Shown: positions 1-9,879 of the stretch, piece by piece
Layout: the number at the start of each line of letters is the position of its first letter
Numbering within the stretch: the first letter of the stretch is position 1
Assembly: GCA_025917655.1 (NCBI GenBank)
Contig: CP084618.1
Location: forward strand, 434,001 to 498,000
Direction of reading: 5' to 3'
Length of the DNA: 64,000 nt
Source: Chlorella sorokiniana
Taxonomy: Eukaryota > Chlorophyta > Trebouxiophyceae > Chlorellales > Chlorellaceae
Notes under the pieces: generated by a model
What the model was told of the DNA's origin: nothing
What the model saw: the letters and a program-made list of their open reading frames with translations, nothing else
Databases searched by the model: none
Program-made: the position numbers and the translations under genes

Positions 1-3000
1 CGAAGGAGGGTGGCAGGTGGGCGGGGTTTGAAACGTAGGTGGAGGGACGCAAGCATTGCGGAGGGGCAAGGGCGGGAAGAGGCTCCAGGCTGGCGCAGGG
101 AGAGGAAAGGATGCCAAAATTAAGGGATTTCAGGGGTTGGCGGCACAGGCTCTGCACATGCTCGTTTAGCGGCGGAGGCAGGGGCATGAGGGGAGGCCTG
201 CCTGCCGCCCTCGGCATCCTGCTCCTTCCAAAGCCTGCCTGAGAGCTGCTCGCGCTGCTTTGTTTCGCAGATGGAGAAGACGGAGAAGAGCATGGCGGAG
301 CTGGAAGTCGACCAGAACCTGGCCATCGAGTTTGACCGCATCACGGAAGCCGGGCGCAGCTGCAGCCGCTGGCGGGGCCCGGGTGAGGGGCGGCGGTCGG
401 GCGGCGCTGCTGCCGCCGGCAGCGGCGGCGGCCACCCAGGCGGGGAACCTGACGCACGTTCTGCGCCCCATTCCGACCCCCCCACCCCCCCACCCCCCTT
501 TCTCCCCCAGCCACGTTGGCCTGGTCAACCTGGGCAACAGCTGCTACATGGCGAGCGTGCTGCAGGCGCTGTGGGCGCTGCCCGAGCTGCAGCAGCGCTA
601 CGTGCTGCCCGCGCAGCGCATCTTCGCCTCGGCGCCCGGCGACCCCGCCGCAGACTTTGCCACCCAGTTTGCCAAGGCGTGCCTGGGGGGCTGCTGGGCT
701 GGCGGCTGGGCTGGCTGCTGGCAGCTGTGGGGCAGCCCACAGGGAGGCGGGGAGTCGAGAAAGCGCGGGTCTCGGCACCCTGGACCACCCCCAAGCCTGC
801 ACAGCCGCCAACAACAGCCGCTTTTTAGCGCTGAGGCGCCGCCCCAATCCTCAAACACCCCCGGGGCCCCCACCCCACCCCACCCCGTGGTCTCCCCTCC
901 CGCAGGTGGGAGTGGCGCTGGTGACGGGCCAGACGGGGCGCCCCGCCGCCGACCTCCCCCAGCCCATGGGCTACGAGGCCGAGGCGGTGACCACCCAGGG
1001 CGGCCTGGAGGCGACGGTGCAGGCAAGGGCGGCCGGCCCGGCCTGAACCGCTGCTGCACACACTTGCTGTGCCCTGTGGCAGCCGGGGACGGCGTCGCCG
1101 TGTGCGTGCTGCGCTGCGGGTGGACGGCATCCAGCCGCCAGGTTCTCTCCTTTGCGCGAGCATGTGCCACAGGCCCCTGTCCGCCGGTGTGTGTCGCCGG
1201 GCGATCGACGAAGTGATGCCCGCTGCGCCTGCCCCGTCTTTGTGCGGCTTGCAGCCCCAGGAGACTGCTGGTAGCAGCGTCAAGCCGCAGGCGTTCAAGA
1301 GCCTGGTGGGCAGAGGCCACCCAGAGTTCAGCTCTGGCCGGCAGCAGGTGCGGCGGCAGCGGCCGCGGGAGGGGGCGGCGGCGGCGCCCGCGGCGGCGCC
1401 AGGGCATGGCCGCCAGGCTTCCAATCGCACCCTGCTGCTGCATGTGCAAGCTGGTGGCGGTCTGCAAGCGCTCCTCATGTTGCCTGTTGGCAGCCCCCAG
1501 CCTCGGCTGCTGCTGCGGGCGGGCGGCCCCTCCCCCGACGCTTGCTGCCCATGCGTGCCGCAAGCGGGTGTGCCCGCCCGCCCGTGTCACCCCTTTGTAT
1601 TGTACCGCTGGATGCGTACCGCAGGACGCCCAGGAGTACTTTGGGCACCTGCTGGAGGTGATGGCGCGGGCGGAGCACGGCGCGGGCGAGCGGCTGCCGG
1701 GCGGCGGCGCGGAGCCCACCGCGCGCCTGTTCAGGTTTGGGACCGAGGACCGCATCCAATGCGGCGAAACCGGCAAGGTGAGCTCAACCGGACCTCGCAG
1801 CCGTTTGAAGTTAGGAGTTTGCAGCGTGCGCGGACGTGGGTGCTGGCGGCGGTGCGCAGTCCGAGCGCTGGAGGGCTCCGGTGGGTGCGCCGGCTGTCGA
1901 TGCTTGCCGGCCCACGCGCCCTGGCCCCCGCTCCCGTGCCAGGTGGCGTACGTGAGGGGCGACTCCACCTGTCTGGGCCTGCACATCCCGCTGGAAGCCG
2001 CCGAGAACCTGGCGGACTGGCAGCGGTACCAGGAGCGGCAGGCAGAGCGGCAGAAGCGGCGGGAGGGGGGAGGACATGCCGCAGGTGCGCCTTGCAGCCC
2101 GGGGGCTTTCTTTGGGATGTTGCTTCAGGCTAACAAGCATGGGAGGCAGGGCGGGGCTGGCAAGCAAGCACTGCACCGCAGCAAGCTCATGCGCGGCGAC
2201 TGTCGGCGGCCTCCTCGCCGCCGCTCCCCGGCGCCTGGGGCCCTGCGCCCCCGGCAGCTGCTTGGCTGCGGGGCCGCGTGCTGCCTGCCCCCACTGCCCT
2301 GCAGGCAGCGGGTTGAGCCTCTGCTCGCCGCCTGCTGTTTGCTGTTCTGCAGGAGGATGGGGAGGAGCGTGTGGTGCCTCGGGTGCCTTTCGCCTCCTGC
2401 CTGGCCGCCTGGGCAGAGGAGCAGCCTGTTGAGGACTACTGGTCGGCGGCGGCGGGGCGCAAGACGCGGGTGGGCGCGGCCGCCACACCCTGCTCTCTTG
2501 TTCAGCTGCTTCAGCCGATCCGTGGCTTGGCTTGGTGGCGGGCGGCAAAAACGGCGACGGCAGGAAGAGGCTGCTTGGCTCATCCCGGCAGCCACACAGG
2601 ACCGCTCAGCGAAGGCTCGATTCCATCCTTCTCCGCTCTCATCGCTGCTGCGCCGCTTTGTGCCCCCCTCCCCCCCCGCCCAACACCCCCCCCACAGGCC
2701 GTCAAGCGCACGCGCCTCTCCTCCTTCCCGCCCTACCTGCTGGTGGCCATGCAGCGGTACTACACCACCGAGAGCTGGGAGGCGCGCAAGCGGGAGGTGC
2801 TGGTGCCTGCTCCACCGGAGCTGGACCTGGAGGGGCTGCGGGCGCCGGGGCCGCAGGTGGGTGGGCGGGTGGGGGTGCTGGCGGGTGGGTGGCGGGGGTA
2901 GTTGTGTTTGGGGCGCGGGCGGCATATGTGTGTGTGGGGGGTTGGGGGCGGGGAAGGGGGGAAACAGATTTGGGGTTCAGTGTGGTGAGGTTTGGAGGCT

Positions 3001-4379
3001 GGAGCAGGGAGGGTCCAGAGGTCGGCAGCACGATGCGCAGAGGCTGAGGGGCGTCCGATGCATGAGCCGATGATAGCCTGCATCGGCTGTGAAGTGCTGT
3101 GAAGCGTGGAGAGTTGGGAGGGGCAGGTCTCTCGACGGGGTGGCGCACCGCAGCCTTGGGCCCCGGTGCAAGCTGGCAAGGCTGCCCTAACCCTACGGGA
3201 AAGAGGTCAACCAGGCGCTGCCCGCCCCCACACCACCCTGCCCCCATAGCCCGGCGAGGAGTTGCAGCCCGAGGATTCCGCGCCCCCGCCGCCGCGGCGC
3301 CGCAAGCGGCGGCACCGGCGGGCGCCGCCGCGCCGCCGCAGCCCGACGAAACGATCGTGGCGCAGCTGGTGTCAATGGGCTTCCCGAGAACGGCGCCAAG
3401 CGCGCGGCGCTGGCGGCGGGCAACGCCAGCGCGGAGGCGGCCGCCGAGTGGGTGTTCCAGCACATGGGCGACGCCGACTTTGACGCGCCGCTGCCCGCAG
3501 GCGACGGCGGCGGCGCAGGTGGGCTGGGCGTGGGTGGGGCCGCCTCGCACCCGCCGCCGCCTGTCCGTGTGCGCGTTGCCGCCCGCGCAATGCACCGCGC
3601 TGCGCTTGCTGGCATCCGGCTGGTCTGCCTGCCAGCCCTGCTCTGCCTCCCCCGCGAGCCGGCCCCTGCCAACCTTCGTGACATGCCGCACCTGCCCGCC
3701 CCCTCCCCCGCGCTCGCACCTGCAGCAGCAGCCGGCGGCGGCGGCGGCGCGCCGCCGTCCCCGAGCCCTCCGCCGAGGCGCTTTCCTCGCTTGAGGCCAT
3801 GGGGTTCAGCGAGCGGCAGGCACGCGGCGCGCTGGCTGCCTGCCAGGGCAGCCTGGAGCGCGCCGCCGACTGGCTCTTCAGCCACATGGACGACCTGGAG
3901 GCGGCGGTGGAGGCGGCGCTGGCGGCGGGCGGCGGCGCAGGTGGGGCTTGTTGGCCCGGGCTGGGCTGTGCTGCCTCCTGCCCCCTGCCGCGCTGCTTCA
4001 AGGCACGCTGAAACCCAGGATGTCAACGGAGGGGAGGGTCGGGGTTGGTAGGTACGCAGCTACAAGCGGCATATTTAGCTGCCAGATGATACCCCCCCCA
4101 CACACACACACCACCACCATCACCACCACCACGTGCAGCCACGGCCCCGGGCGGCGCCGCCGCTGGTGCCCGGCAGCGCCGCCGCTGCTGGACGGGCCCG
4201 CACGCTACGAGCTGCTGGCGGTTGTGAGCCACATGGGCGCAAACACGGCCTGCGGGCACTACGTGTGCCACGTGCGCAAGGGCGGGCGCTGGGTCATCTT
4301 CAACGACGACAAGGTGGCAGCTTCCCAGCAGCCGCCCCTGGACCGCGGCTACCTCTACCTGTACCGCCGAGCGCAGTGA
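1..4379 (+). CDS. Ubiquitin-specific protease 5 / UBP14-type deubiquitinase, 5' end outside window
   Basis: Cysteine protease that disassembles free polyubiquitin chains (isopeptidase T family). The first readable exon (271-382) begins MEKTEKSMAELEVD, matching the segment just before the USP catalytic domain; the N-terminal zinc-finger part must lie upstream of the window, and 1-270 reads as intron. The Cys box GLVNLGNSCYM is at 511-676 and the His box GHYVCHVRKGGRW is in the last exon (4139-4379). Two UBA domains lie between them, near 3340-3518 (DETIVAQLVSMGF) and 3727-3940 (SSLEAMGFSERQARGAL), the order expected for USP5. Other exons: 906 to about 1023, about 1261-1347, 1625-1777, 1943-2083, 2353-2469, 2698-2856 and 3250-3518. 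The exon ending at 676 uses a GC donor (AAG then GCGTGC). Single-base frame losses occur near 352 and 3383. Family assignment is secure; exact exon joins less so. Confidence 0.9.
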
Positions 4380-4822
4380 GGGGCAGGGGCGGACACGCAC
4401 TCCGCGTGGCACAGGCGCGCTTGGCGGCGCACGGCCCAGGGCGCCGCCACTGCGGTGTAGTGAATGAGCCCTGCCACCGCAGCCTCCGGCGAGGCCTCGA
4501 CGCAAGCCTTTGAGCCTTTGGGGCTGAGATGCTGGCATGCTTGCCGCCCTTGGCGCTAAAGGGCGCTGCATGCACACGCCACAGGCCAGCCTTGCGGGCG
4601 GGCCTTTGCTGCAGCCTTCCGATGTATGCCACCCAGCCGCCAACCCACCGCTGCCCCCTTTGCCTCGCACCTCCCTCGCCCCCGGCCGGCTTGACCGCTC
4701 CCCGCCTGTTTGCACATTCAGCCTGTCATGCCCTGGGGCAGGCTTGTCACAAAAGCGGGCCGCCCAGCTCGGATGCCAAAAAGGGAACAAGACGCCAAAA
4801 AGAGAGGCGCGGCCCTGCGGGC
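4380..4822. other. Convergent intergenic region
   Basis: The 3' flanks of the deubiquitinase (+) and arginine deiminase (-) genes meet here. I see no gene, no TGTAA motif on either strand and no repeat. Both untranslated regions probably lie in this stretch. Confidence 0.5.
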
Positions 4823-7800
4823 TCAGAAGCGGCGCGGCGTGCGCTTGACGACCTGCGAGGAGCAGTGCACTGCGCCGTACATGCTGGTGATGGGTGAGTA
4901 GTCGATGCACTGCACGTCCCCAGGAAGTGGGGCGACTGCACGATCTGGCGCGCCGTCTCCATGTGCACCGAGATGATGCGCTCGCCCCCAGGTTGAGGCA
5001 GTTGCAGCCGTACTCCTGCGGGCGCGGGCGGGGGGAGGTTGGGGAGAGGCATGTGTGTGGGGGGTGGGGGGGGGGGGGCAGATGTGCAGCCGTACTCCGC
5101 GGCGCGGGCGGGGTGGGAAGGGTGCAGAGTGGTGTGGGGGAGGCTGGGGGGGGAAGGGGGGGATGTGTTCAGGTGTTCAGGCGGGCGGCCGCGTGAGGTG
5201 GGTGGGTTGCAGAGAGGTGTGGGGAGCGGGGGGACTTGGGTGAGTGAGGCGGGGGGGGCCTGTGTGTTCTGGTGGAAGGAGGCGGGGTGGAAGGTGGAGA
5301 TACCGAACAAAAAAAAAAAATGATCTCGGCTGCTGTGGGCGTTTGGGCGGGGTGAAAGGGGGGCCACGCAGAGCTGCTCTGCTGCTCCAGCACCGCCTGG
5401 CCAGTGCCGGGCATCGTGTGGCCAGAGAGCAGAGGAAGCGCGGCCTCGCGCTGCCCACAGCACCCTGCTCCGACGCATCCCGGCCATCTCCCCGCCCCCG
5501 CCCAAGTCACGCCCACCTCCCGGCCCCCCTTCGCCCTCCAACTCACCAGCTGGTGCTGCGCCTTGATGGGGATGATGTGGTACCCGTTCTCCCGCATGTA
5601 CTGGCTGAACTCCACGCCGGTGCGGGAGGGCGCGTAGGCGCCGTCGGGGCCCCGCGTGTACTCGTCCACCAGGCGCCGCGTCGGCGAATCCTCCCCCATC
5701 ATCTCCTCCAGCATGATGCACGCGTTGTCACCCAGGATGGAGAACACGCAGTCCAGGTGCATGCGGTCCTGCGCAAGGGGGAGCGCGGGGGGCCGGGGGA
5801 CCAAGGGGCGGGTTGAAAGGGCGGGCATGGGCAAACGTGGCGCTGCGGAGAGCACGGCGAGTGGCGCTGCGGAGGCACGGCGAGAGGTGTATGCCGCCCA
5901 GCTGCTTGGTGCGCCTCTGGCCGGGTGACGCCTGGCCCACAACTTCCCTCCCTGCACCCCTTACCGCCCGCCAAGTCCCCCCCCGCCCTCCCGGGAGTGA
6001 TGCACCTCCCCTCCCCTCCCTTCACACCTGTTGCTGCCCAGTACCACTTAACGTTGCGGTTGCACTCATGCCAATCACCCCCTCTCACCCCCTATATATC
6101 TACCCACCCACACAAACAAACAACAAGCCAGCCCTCACACACACACGCGCCCACCTGGTGCTGCTCAAAGTCGTCGCGCACGACGGCGAAGCGGCGCGTG
6201 CCCAGCAGGTCGCGCTGCATCAGCTGCTCGCAGGCCTCCCAGTTGGAGCGCAGGCCGATGCCGAGCAGGGCGAGGTCGCGCCCCGCGGGAAGAAGTCGCC
6301 TGCACACGTGTTTTTGTTTTTTGTTTGGTTTTTTGTTTGGGGGGGGACGAGGAGGGGGAGATGAGGGGGCAGGAAGGGGAGTGGGGGACGAGTTGGGGGT
6401 TGTGGATAGGCAGGGAGAGGATGCTGGACAAAGTCGAGGTTTGCGTGGGGGAAGGGGAAAATGGCGGAGCCAGGGGGCTCGCACCACCCGCCCCACACGT
6501 GCCGGCATGCCCCCTCCCCCGGGCAGCTTCTTTCTCCCGTGGGGAAGCTGAGCGCCGATGTGCTGCGCAGCCGCAGCCTGCCGTTCCCCCGGCCTGCGCG
6601 TTCCCCTCCCTCCGCACTTGTTCACACAGCTCCCTGCCCAACACCCCCTCGCACCCCCACACGTCACCCACCTCCCTCCAGGTAGCCCGGCTCCTGGATC
6701 GCGCCCACCACTGGCAGACCTACGGAAAAGGGGGGAAAAGGGGAGCGCCACATTCTGTATCCAGTCACAAGACGACGCAGGCAAGCGGGAGATGCACGTG
6801 GAGCTTGCCCCATTCCAGCCCCCCAGCCGCCAGCTGACGCCCTCCCAGCTGGCAAGCGCCCCCTCCCCGCAACCGGCAGCAGGCGGCGAGCCAGGCAAAC
6901 CAGGCGCGCCCCTTTCCCGCAGGCGGCGGCAGGCGGCGGCAGGCGGCACACCCGCCCAGTTTCTGCAGGCGGCAGCACGCGGCAGCAGTCGGCGGCCGGC
7001 TGCGAGCCAGGCACACCGCGCGCACCCACCCAGTTTCTGCAGGCAGAAGCGCATGAGGTCGACCTCCAGGTTGCGCTGGGGCGAGCGCAGGCGCCCCATG
7101 ACGATGCCCCTGCAGGTGGTGATCTGCTGGTCCCGCGTGTACACCAGGTTGGACAGCGGCTCGAAGGAGTAGGTGGCGTTGAGGCCTGCGGCGGGGGCGG
7201 CCGATGCATATAATGTGTGTGTTTATGCGGGTTTTTTGGGGGGGGGGGGATTGGGGGTTGGGGGTTGGGGAGGGGGGGCAGTGTGTGTGCAACTGTGTGT
7301 GCGTTGAAGGGAACAGTAAAACACAGGACGGGGAAGAGTGGCAGGGTGGTTTGGAGGAAGTTGGGAGGCTGCCCTGCGGCCGAGTGCAGAGGCCACGCGC
7401 AGGGTGCACCCGCCGACACGGCACCAACAGGGAGCAGGCGGCGGGTCCGCCCACCGGTGTCGCGGTAGGAGGGCGAGATGTTGACGGTGGGGTTGATGAG
7501 GATGGTGTCGATGAGCTGCGGCACGCTCATGTGCTGCAGCACGGTTTTCTTGTACTCGTCGCTCAGGTAGTAGCGGTCCCGCTCCTCCAGGTCCTCCAGG
7601 GAGCGGCCCTCCGCCAGGCGGTACGTCAGGGCCTGGGGGCGGTACAGGGCGGCAACCAGGCGGGACGGGTGAGCACGCGCTGCGGGGAGCTCAGCAACCG
7701 GGGGCCGGGGGCGGCGCAGCAACTCGCAGGCGCTGACAGCGGTGAGATCCCAGGAAAGGCCGCCGGCAGCGGTTGCAGGCCTCCCGAGCTGGCAAGGCGG

Positions 7801-8076
7801 CAGCAGATGGGCGCGCACGGCGCCGCATGTCTGGCCAGAACCCGCCGCATCCCATCCAACGGGCCCTGGAGGCTGCGCGGGCTGCCCCTGACGCCCCTTC
7901 TCCCCCTTGCTCTCCAGCAAAGCACCCATGCAGTGAAGAACAACCCTTAACAAGCACACGCCGCCGGCCCGCCCCTTCGATTCCCTCGCTCTCCAGCCAA
8001 ACACCCACGCAAGCCGCGGCCAAGCACACGCCGTCGGTGCGCACCCCCTCCCCCCCCTTCTCCCCCAACCACACAC

Positions 8077-8118
<42 letters not shown>

Positions 8119-8133
8119 ACACCCACACACACA

Positions 8134-8165
<32 letters not shown>

Positions 8166-9159
8166 TGCACACACAAAACACCCCCACCTGCATGGCAAAC
8201 TCCTCCAGCTCCACCCGCGCGCCCACGTGCCCGTCGGTGCCGTATGCCAGGATCTCGCGCACCGTCAGCACCCGCACCCCCTTGTCGCGCATCACGCGCC
8301 GGAACTCGGCGTGCGCCTGCGGAGAGCGGAGGGCGGCGGCGGCAGGGGGCATGGGGGGTTGGGGCGGATGCGGGCGGATGATGGGCGGGTGCCAAGGGCG
8401 GGCAGCCGGGGGAAAGGAACCGCCCAGAGTTGGGACCGGGGGCGCAGGGAGCCGGCAGAAGGAGGCAAGTTGGGGGAGGAGGAGGCCTGTTCATGCCAGG
8501 GGGCATGCATCAGCGATGCACGAGCACGCATGGCGAGCCCCAGCCTGGGTGCAGCGCCAGCAAAGAGGGATGAATGCAGCACATGGGGCGTGGTTGGGGG
8601 CCGCCAGGACCAGGGCACGCAGAGCAGGCTGGGCTGGAAGACAGTCCCTCTTCCTCCCATCTTTCTTTGTAGTGTGTGCGTATTTTGCAGGGGGATGGGT
8701 GGGGCGGGGCTCACCTGCTTGGCCGCCTCCAGGTTGACCGGCTTCTCGTAGAGCGAGGCGCGCGGGTGCAGCCCCCCATCTGCAGCGACATGCCCTCTGG
8801 CTCGCACACGATCACGATCTCCGCCCTGTCGTTCTCAGACTCCTGGATCGCAGACACCTTGTACTTCTCCTGCAGCAGCTCCGCGGCGGTGGAGCGGCGG
8901 CCTGGGGCGGTGGGCGCCACGCCGCTGGCAATGCCGTCCAGCTTGGTCAGCGGCTGGGTGGGCGGGGCGCCACCGCGCAGAGGTCCTGCGGCAGATGCGG
9001 GATGCGGGTGGGCGGGGCGCGCAAGCGAGCGTGCATGCGGGGGCAACAGCCATCGCCAGGGGCCACCGGGCGTGGCCCCTGAGGCCGGGAGCACTACAGT
9101 GCCGTGTCGGAACGCGCGATGCCGCTGCCACGTACCTTGAAGGACTGAGACAGCGCCAT
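4823..9159 (-). CDS. Arginine deiminase (eukaryotic type)
   Basis: Predicted to hydrolyse L-arginine to citrulline and ammonia (amidinotransferase fold, EC 3.5.3.6). Nine exons give about 445 residues: 9136-9159 (start MALSQSFK), 8715-8953, 8188-8316, 7455-7632, 7030-7185, 6672-6719, 6155-6299, 5547-5768 and 4823-5015. Diagnostic motifs are PLSNLVYTRDQQITT (guanidinium-binding face, 7030-7185), MHLDCVFSILGDN (catalytic His region, 5547-5768) and, near the C terminus, GAVHCSSQVVKR carrying the expected nucleophilic Cys. No obvious transit peptide is seen, so the enzyme may be cytosolic. One-base frame losses occur near 8772, 6287, 4985 and 4918, all in conserved stretches. Introns hold a long CA tract and duplicated splice junctions (separate entries). 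It could alternatively be named a generic amidinotransferase, but the motif set favours deiminase. Confidence 0.88.
5003..5115. repeat. Tandem duplication across the last acceptor of the arginine deiminase gene
   Basis: The exon/intron boundary at 5003-5035 (TGCAGCCGTACTCC, then a GCGCGGGCGGGG block) recurs at 5085-5113, about 82 bases into the intron. On the coding strand the real acceptor reads CCGCAG before GAGTACGG. The copy lacks two bases and reads CCGCGGAGTACGG, so its AG is gone. Confidence 0.75.
6950..7045. repeat. Tandem duplication across a 5' splice site of the arginine deiminase gene
   Basis: The exon end CTGCAGAAACTGG and following intron start (real donor at 7029-7030, minus strand) recur 74 bases further into the intron (6955-6970). 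In the copy the donor GT is replaced by GC (ACTGG then GCGGGT). A GCAGGCGGCG-type short repeat separates them, and a GCCTGGCTCGC block also recurs further in. Confidence 0.75.
8070..8174. repeat. CA/GT dinucleotide tract in an arginine deiminase intron
   Basis: About 100 bases of nearly pure (CA)n on the plus strand, interrupted by a few CCC and CAT units. It lies immediately inside the 5' end of the intron that follows the exon ending at 8188, so the transcript carries (GU)n right after the donor. Confidence 0.95.
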
Positions 9160-9370
9160 GTTACCCTGCCTTAGCATGTGCTGCTATCGATAGCCGCTGC
9201 CGTCACTGCTCGACACGGTCTTCCGCCTGACACCAATTAAGCTCGCCCAGATCGGCTCGGCACCGCCGACTTTTACCAGGATGGGCCAGCCAATTTGTCA
9301 CCGCCCACGGCGCGCTGCTGCCGCGCCAGCTGTCCTGGCTGCTGATCCTCGGCCAGCGCCTGATGCCACA

Positions 9371-9375
9371 TTACA
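9371..9375 (-). terminator. TGTAA polyadenylation motif of the p115 gene
   Basis: TGTAA on the minus strand begins four bases after the TAG stop of the p115-like gene. TGTAA is the usual poly(A) signal of green algae. It supports the proposed stop codon and implies a very short 3' untranslated region. Confidence 0.6.
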
Positions 9376-9379
9376 GTGC

Positions 9380-9836
9380 CTAGGTCAGATCATCGTCATC
9401 GCCGCCGCCCTCCTCCCCAGCCGCCACGATGTCAGCCAGCAGCGCGTCGCAGTCCACCCCAAAGGCTTCCAGCCGCTCCCGCAGGCGCGCCACCTGCGCA
9501 AGAAGACAAACACCCGCCCCTCCCAAAGGTTGGTTTCTGGGGGAAGGCTGCCGAAGCAAACATGGCGGCTGAATATCAGGGCAGCAGCTGGAGACGCCGC
9601 ACTTGATGCTTGCGGCTGGATCGCGGGAGGCTGTCGGTGGCGAGCTCACGCACGTTGCGCAGCTTAGTGTAGCCTAGCAGAGCACTCGTGGCATGGAAGG
9701 AGTGGGGGCATGGCGGAACCGGGCAGCACCCAGCACCCACCTTGGCCTCTTCCTGCCCCAGGCACACCAGCAGGTCGGCCATCGCCTCGTCAGCCTCCGC
9801 CGCCGCCTCGGCCCGCGCCGCCTCCACCGCCTGTGC

Positions 9837-9879
<43 letters not shown>

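Noticed and set aside
598-1986. Long open frame on the minus strand, opposite the deubiquitinase
   Set aside because: Stop codons are rare by chance at this G+C content. It is antisense to exons of a recognised gene and contains no family motif.
3184-3196. CCCTAACCCTA resembling a telomere repeat
   Set aside because: Only about two units, inside an intron, with no array.
4115-4138. CACCATCACCACCACCAC run resembling a poly-His coding tag
   Set aside because: It lies in the intron just before the acceptor of the last deubiquitinase exon and is part of the usual CA-rich acceptor tract.
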